Source of the DNA: Paenibacillus antibioticophila
GTDB lineage: Bacteria; Bacillota; Bacilli; Paenibacillales; Paenibacillaceae
Assembly: GCF_000455265.1 (NCBI RefSeq)
Contig: NZ_HG005143.1
Location: forward strand, 36,266-100,265
Length of the DNA stretch: 64,000 bases
Direction: 5' to 3'
Shown here: positions 61,201 through 64,000 of the stretch, in pieces
How positions within the stretch are numbered: position 1 is the first letter of the stretch
How the letters are laid out: each line of letters begins with the position of its first letter
The notes under the pieces: model-generated
The model's input: only the letters and a program-made list of their open reading frames with translations
The model's database searches: none
Told to the model about the DNA's origin: nothing
Made by a program: the position numbers and the translations under genes

Positions 61201-61816
61201 CTTTGCCGTCCTGATCGATGTAATCAATCACCGGAGAGTCCATGTTGTTCACAAATACCTGAAGGTGATTGCCCACTGCAACCACCTTCAAATGCCCGCT
61301 CCTCCAGGGGATTGAAACGGTCTGAAGCTCCTTCCACTCATTGTTGCCAGTAACCCGGCCCAGCATGGCCTTCTTGTCAACCCTCAAAGAGACATAGTAG
61401 CCGTTATAGCCGTCGGCAACATTTCCGTTCAGATGATCCGAGACTCGAAAGAGCACGCCGGTAGAGTCGTCATTATCCCCCCCTACAGCGAAATCTGCCT
61501 CGTAGACCAAATCAGTGAACGAAGCGTCTGGATACACCGACTTGGTTCCGTCCGAGCCGGTTACTTGATATTGTCCATGATTTACCTGCCAGGCATTGCC
61601 GCCATTCGCTGCCGCATAAGTAACCCAGCCTGCGGCAGCCCCATCGTTGAAATCCTCCTTGAACACATTCTTAGGCGGATCCGATGACGGAACCGGATTT
61701 GCGCTTGCAAGCGCATTCAAGGGTTGAAACAGTGAAAGGACGACTGAAACCGATATGAAGATGGATAGCGTCTGTCTGAGTGCTCCGCGGGTTGCCTTTT
61801 TCCATGAAAATAACAA
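55235..61816 (-). CDS. S-layer-anchored protein with two GH43 glycosidase modules
   Basis: A 2193-residue secreted enzyme. Order: signal peptide (1-40); LamG/DUF1080-like sugar-binding fold (about 50-238); chitobiase-type C-terminal repeat (about 240-320); GH43 module 1 (about 355-650; Asp in SADPS, Asp in AIDGA, Glu in INEGPE); CBM6/35-like domain starting YQYEAEDAH (about 677-803); an Ig-like domain; a DUF1349-like domain (about 914-1100); a BIG2 domain; a second LamG/DUF1080-like fold (about 1185-1364); GH43 module 2 (about 1370-1670; IADPY, EIDAH, INEGP); another BIG2; a Gly/Pro/Ser linker; a beta domain; and three SLH domains (about 2010-2193). GH43 enzymes cut arabinan, arabinoxylan or xylan side chains; SLH domains hold it to the wall. 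Confidence 0.93.
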   Translation of the reverse strand: MLFSWKKATRGALRQTLSIFISVSVVLSLFQPLNALASANPVPSSDPPKNVFKEDFNDGAAAGWVTYAAANGGNAWQVNHGQYQVTGSDGTKSVYPDASFTDLVYEADFAVGGDNDDSTGVLFRVSDHLNGNVADGYNGYYVSLRVDKKAMLGRVTGNNEWKELQTVSIPWRSGHLKVVAVGNHLQVFVNNMDSPVIDYIDQDGKEITEGGAIGLRTWWGTSTIDNIVVKEYAELQTSAPMFSLAGGHNESSQLVTLSSAADDAVIRYTTDGSEPDRQSRIYRSPILVSSAKMIKAYAERAGEMVSDTVTALYTVGDAEVRLEPGFSDSDAGGWTAFDGWRSGEWSATDAVYDAWSVTNPIVQVSGGGGSADPSIVFKDGYYYYVKSVRDSSIVVAKARRLQDIGSAPRVTVYTPPSGTMYSKDLWAPELQYINGKWYIYFAADDGDNANHRMYVLEGNSQDPQGTYTFKGKITDSTDRWAIDGAVLQTDNGSLYFTWSGWEGTVNVKQNLYIAPMSNPWTISGPRVMLSTPTEAWELNGQPYINEGPELLKKDGKIFIVYSASGSWTDDYALGMLTNTNGNVLDPASWTKSGPVFSKAPTAYGPGHNTFTVSPDGTEDWLVYHAVKNSGGGWANRSVRAQKFTWNADGTPNFGTPVSYGTAIEEPSGTPAIERYQYEAEDAHLGGKAAIVNEGNASGGKVVGQLDTSSDYVEFSVDVEHGGEYTLIVMADNGSSGSGLAEQSVRINDGAAQSISHSSFGWGHYNPSSIDVHLESGSNTIRIAGKMNFAQVDYIVLERIEADSGSNPVEDLLLDKSSVSVRAGASATVEVAARPIAGTDKMLAAVSSDSQVAEVAWSGKDTATGRAFYTITGIKPGTTTVEITSKSNSSLKVKLPITVLGEAREPDLTGFTIDHFDGSQLDPAWSIVKENKANWSLSKNPGALTINTTATDVYQDNNSQDNVFLREVSKNSDFEIIAKMTMPITANHEQAGMFVWKDADNFVKLGHVWSNGRIIETAYELNRTYRKPGNYAAHPGGDTMTLKIRKMGNVYTTFYWDGYQWVQASDPVTADLGDVKVGFYANSIVSGVSKQAVFDYFAVREMTGGVEVTPKTAALKVGESLQLTNTGASGEHVIWASSNTSIAEVNASGLVQAKAPGRTIITAKDHSGNYSSQAVITVEDSSAVPEVLYEEDFEQGNISDWETYGGTWKISSDHALTVNSGAGYKALLKRKHFTDYIYEADVTLVSGTEAGLIFRTANAAVGPDALDSYYIGINAANKSAVFGEMKGGIWREIAARPLPIHLNQTYRIKAVVEDEHIQIYINDNPLNLNPYPKFDLTDSAHPGTGAIGFRTWNAEAKFDNVKVSSYAEQLPEQTYSNPDLLPGIADPYVLFHDGIYYLYGTHTADWPGMQNGIKAYTSTDLVHWEDQGYALSKEDTWGNNRFWAPEVIEKNGTFYMYYAVEERLAVATSESPLGPFVQDVQAPLHLNTPEIDAHIFTDDDGKSYMYFVRFNNNNHILVAEMNEDMKSIKEDTVQFVFAPTQNWELSTKQPAARINEGPFVIKHNGTYYMTYSGNHFESPDYGVGYATAPTPTGPWTKYEYNPIMKSNILVPGAGHHSLIYSPAGSELFMVYHTHYRVGQTEPRKLAIDRVQFVPQESGPDAMEVWGPTVTPQPMPSSKSIEPEPVAVESVAVSGAGGVSSITSRGGTLQLLAEVLPANAGDKRVNWSIINGNAYADLSLAGLLTAKGNGTVTIRATSVSTPDIFGEITVVISGQQAASGGGGTPATPGGSSSPSPGTPDSGTKPSDTAGQVNGNRLQLTEAKPDANRAVFYEVPADLFIQAAAKSANGTVAIVAASGAADRAAIALKAELLDAASKQGIKQLSLDLGFAAVAFDPSALPSKLTASGTLTLKVSRNGEQPDLTGVNGLSGVIAAYEVVLEHDGKIVSGLAKRMLRIGLDYKLESGQEPEHVIVFFIDDAGQPQLIVNGAYHSDTGKAELSASNLGTYAVAYRDITFEDLNHAAWARQGIRALAARGILQGTGDNKFQPGAKVSRAEFVSMLIRSFELSDANASSAFTDAKTGAWYYEAVASAQKLGIVNGKPDGSFGVGDDISRQEIAAMAYRAAQLAGIQFSASSIDASFLDQEKISAYAQEAVAVLKASGIINGKGNNLFAPQDSATRAEAAIIIYHLFNLIP

Positions 61817-61935
61817 GTCCCTTCCTCCTTCAAAAAGTTTTGGTCAGTGCTATAAGGAATATCACATTTACATTATAGAAATCGCATGGCAAGGAAGTAT
61901 TTATAAAATCACGGCATTTCATGTAATATTCCGCC

Positions 61936-63825
61936 CTAAAACTCCCGGTTGTGCAGCTCTCGCTTGGCAGTCTCCATCGGAAACAATCCTTCCGCGGTAA
62001 TAATCTTCATAGGCAAATCCTTGCCGTCCATCAAGTCCCGTACCGCCTTCATCAATTGCGGTCCGAGGAGCGGATTACACTCTACCGCCATGTTCAGCTT
62101 CCCGGCAGCCATGGCCTGAAACGCCGGCCTTGTCGCATCGATGGAGATCAGGATCATATCCTTGCCCGGAGCCAGCCCGTAATCCTCAATAGCCTGAATG
62201 GCACCCAGCGCCATATCGTCATTGTGGGAATAGACAATATCGATCTGATCTCCGTATTGCTGCAGGGCTTGCTCCATCATGAGCCTGCCGCTTTGCAGCG
62301 TGTAATCTCCGTAATAAGAAGAGAGCAGCTCGTACTGGCTGAACTGCCGGATCACCTCATCGAAGCCCTTCTTACGGCCGAGGGCCGGCGCCGATTTCTC
62401 TGTTCCTTGCAGCTCAATCATGCGGTATTGCTCCTTCTCCCTCACATTCTTGACGAGCCAGTTCGCAGCCCGGCGCCCCTCATCCGTCATATCCGAGCCT
62501 ATATAAGCCGTCCACAGGGTATCGTCGCTGACATTCACCTCCCGGTCCGACAGAATAACCGGAATCCCTGCTTCCTTTGCTTCCTGCAGAACAGTCTCCC
62601 AGCCTGATTCCGTCTTGGGCGAGAAGGCGATCACGTCAACCTTCTGCTTGATAAACCTGCGGATAATTTCAATTTGCTTCTCCTGCGACTGCTCGGCGTT
62701 ATCATAGATAAGCTCAATATCCGCCTCCTTGGCGGCCTCAATCACCGACTTCGTATTCGCCAGCCTCCAACTGCTCTCTGTACCCACCTGGGCAAACCCG
62801 AGCACAATTTTGTTCTTCTTGGTATTCACCTTCTTTTCCGTTTTTCCGTTCAAGGCTTGCTTATCACCCTCAAGCCCTTCAGCGCCAAGACTGCTATCGG
62901 CGGTGATCTTCTGGCTCCTTAAGATGACCTGCTTTGGGATCCCCTTCTCCTTATTCAAAATATCGATCGCATAATTGACGGCCTCTTTTCCCCCGGTCGG
63001 GCTGGTGAATGTACCTGTAAGCTGGTTGTCCGAGATCAAATGATAGCTTCCATTCTCCGAATTCACACCGTCAATGCCGATAATATCCAGATGGGGCAAT
63101 CCGGAGTTCTGAGCTGCGCGGTAAGCCCCCAATGCCATCGCTTCATTATGGGCAAACACAAGATCCACATTCCGGTTGTCAGCAAACCAGCGGGTCAACA
63201 GATCCTCCGCTTTATCCCGCTGCCAGTCTGCCTGAAAGGTCCTGACAATCTGCACCTTCCCGGCGTTATCCACGATATCGCGGAACCCCATGCTTCGTTC
63301 CGTCACACTGGGCGAGCCCTCCAGCCCCTGGATTTCAACCACTCTGCCCCCCTGCTCCCCCAAGGTTTCCAATGCGAATTCCCCGGCCTTTCGGCCCATC
63401 ATTTCATTATCTGTACCGATGTACAGGGAGTAATCGTATCCAGTCACTCCCCTGCCCATGACGATGACCGGGATCTTGCTGTAAGCCTCGGTAATCGCAG
63501 GCGTTAAGGCAACCGGGTCATCCAGCGAGACAATCAGCAGATCGATTCCGTATTCAAGCAGATTCTTTACATCCTTCGCCTGCTGTCCGCTGGTCTGGCT
63601 GGCATCCATGAAGATCACTCTGACGTCATCCCGGCGCTGCACTTCCTCAAGAATCTCTTCATTCATCACCACCCGCCAAGGCTCCGACAGGTTGGGCTGC
63701 GATACCCCGATCAGATATCGAACCTCATTCCCGGTCTCCTTGCTGTCAAACCATTTGTATTGCCAAGCCAGAAGGCATAGCCCCAGCAGGAAAAGCACCA
63801 TGATCCCCCTTACCGTTCTGCTCAT
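61936..63825 (-). CDS. membrane-anchored protein with two tandem sugar-binding domains
   Basis: A 629-residue protein. One N-terminal hydrophobic segment (about 8-24, GIMVLFLLGLCLLAW) without a usable lipobox anchors it. It is followed by two periplasmic-binding-protein type 1 folds: domain A (about 37-310, YLIGVSQPNLSEPWR start, FAHNEAMALGAYRA, IIGIDGVN) and domain B (about 343-615, VLGFAQVGTESSWR start, YSHNDDMALGAIQA, LISIDATRP). A Lys-rich linker (GKTEKKVNTKKNK) joins them. Each alone resembles a ribose/galactofuranose-binding protein. Its ATG overlaps the stop of an AraC-type regulator gene (TGATG), so it probably senses sugar for that regulator's partner kinase, not transport; no permease is adjacent. 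Confidence 0.88.
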   Translation of the reverse strand: MSRTVRGIMVLFLLGLCLLAWQYKWFDSKETGNEVRYLIGVSQPNLSEPWRVVMNEEILEEVQRRDDVRVIFMDASQTSGQQAKDVKNLLEYGIDLLIVSLDDPVALTPAITEAYSKIPVIVMGRGVTGYDYSLYIGTDNEMMGRKAGEFALETLGEQGGRVVEIQGLEGSPSVTERSMGFRDIVDNAGKVQIVRTFQADWQRDKAEDLLTRWFADNRNVDLVFAHNEAMALGAYRAAQNSGLPHLDIIGIDGVNSENGSYHLISDNQLTGTFTSPTGGKEAVNYAIDILNKEKGIPKQVILRSQKITADSSLGAEGLEGDKQALNGKTEKKVNTKKNKIVLGFAQVGTESSWRLANTKSVIEAAKEADIELIYDNAEQSQEKQIEIIRRFIKQKVDVIAFSPKTESGWETVLQEAKEAGIPVILSDREVNVSDDTLWTAYIGSDMTDEGRRAANWLVKNVREKEQYRMIELQGTEKSAPALGRKKGFDEVIRQFSQYELLSSYYGDYTLQSGRLMMEQALQQYGDQIDIVYSHNDDMALGAIQAIEDYGLAPGKDMILISIDATRPAFQAMAAGKLNMAVECNPLLGPQLMKAVRDLMDGKDLPMKIITAEGLFPMETAKRELHNREF

Positions 63826-64000
63826 CAGCGCTGCCCCTTCCGGTACATTAACGGCGAGATTCCGGTCACCTTCTTGAAGGTGTTGCTGAAATAATGCTGG
63901 CTGCTATAGCCGACCATTTCGGCAATTTCATAGACCTTGGCCGCCGGATCGGTCATCATTTGGATGGCTCGGCGAATACGCACCTCGGTTAAATAATCGA
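63825..64000 (-). CDS. AraC-type response regulator, C-terminal end only
   Basis: The last 57 codons of a regulator whose start is beyond the right edge. The visible text DYLTEVRIRRAMQMMTDP and IAEMVGYSSQHYFSNTFKKVTGISPLMYRK is the second helix-turn-helix and end of an AraC domain (key G-Y-x-x-x-x-Y-F-x-x-x-F-K-K-x-x-G-x-x-P-x-x-Y-R). By context it is probably a YesN-type response regulator. Its TGA overlaps the next ATG by one base. Confidence 0.85.
   Translation of the reverse strand, partial: DYLTEVRIRRAIQMMTDPAAKVYEIAEMVGYSSQHYFSNTFKKVTGISPLMYRKGQR

Overview
The window reads as chromosomal DNA of a Gram-positive, moderate-GC, spore-former-type Firmicute, most likely Paenibacillus. Supporting signs (inference, not a database match): strong AGGAGG-type Shine-Dalgarno sites, many rho-independent terminators, YesM/YesN-type sensor/AraC-regulator pairs beside LplABC-like sugar transporters that lack their own ATPase, an S-layer-anchored multidomain glycosidase, CvfC, YqkE, a manganese pyrophosphatase and the Firmicute-type cytochrome bd operon with CydS. 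No rRNA, tRNA, CRISPR array or intact prophage was seen.

Layout. 1-8.2 kb: small envelope proteins, an SH3-NlpC/P60 wall hydrolase, a chemoreceptor with a sigma-D-like promoter, an Mn(II)-type CDF exporter and an ABC-F ATPase. 8.2-11.5 kb: an accessory, partly decayed stretch with low-complexity DNA, a 52-bp-phased palindrome array, XRE/ribbon-helix-helix remnants, an AT-rich secreted protein and a frameshifted ABC exporter. 11.5-15.2 kb: an MBL-fold hydrolase and the cyd operon (36-aa ORF, cydA, cydB, cydS). 15.2-20.3 kb: a MITE-like repeat, cvfC, and a peptide-resistance-type module (regulator, kinase, ABC ATPase, permease, 57-aa membrane protein). 20.4-31.8 kb: transglutaminase-like protein, trxB, a P1B-4 metal exporter with iron-box-like sites, a 51-bp-phased hairpin array, metY, a MerR regulator with the FMN/FAD lipoprotein it probably controls, deoC and def. 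32-41.3 kb: a beta-galactoside uptake/degradation locus (GH42, binding lipoprotein, two permeases, response regulator, kinase). 41.3-54.8 kb: yqkE, an orphan PemK/MazF-like protein, LysE and APC transporters, a hybrid PAS kinase, an MFS exporter, an IS1182-like remnant, ppaC, a second MITE-like copy, a two-component pair and hflX. 55.2-64 kb: a 2193-aa S-layer protein with two GH43 modules, a membrane-anchored protein made of two tandem sugar-binding domains, and the end of an AraC-type regulator.

The genes form several separate modules, not one system. Two are sense-transport-degrade sugar loci, one is an envelope-stress ABC module, and others handle respiration and metal efflux. The least explained features are in intergenic DNA: three arrays whose motifs differ but which share a spacing of about 50-52 bp, and a MITE-like repeat present as two full copies plus solo ends. 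Two very small genes (15025-15135 and 12515-12625) bracket cydAB.
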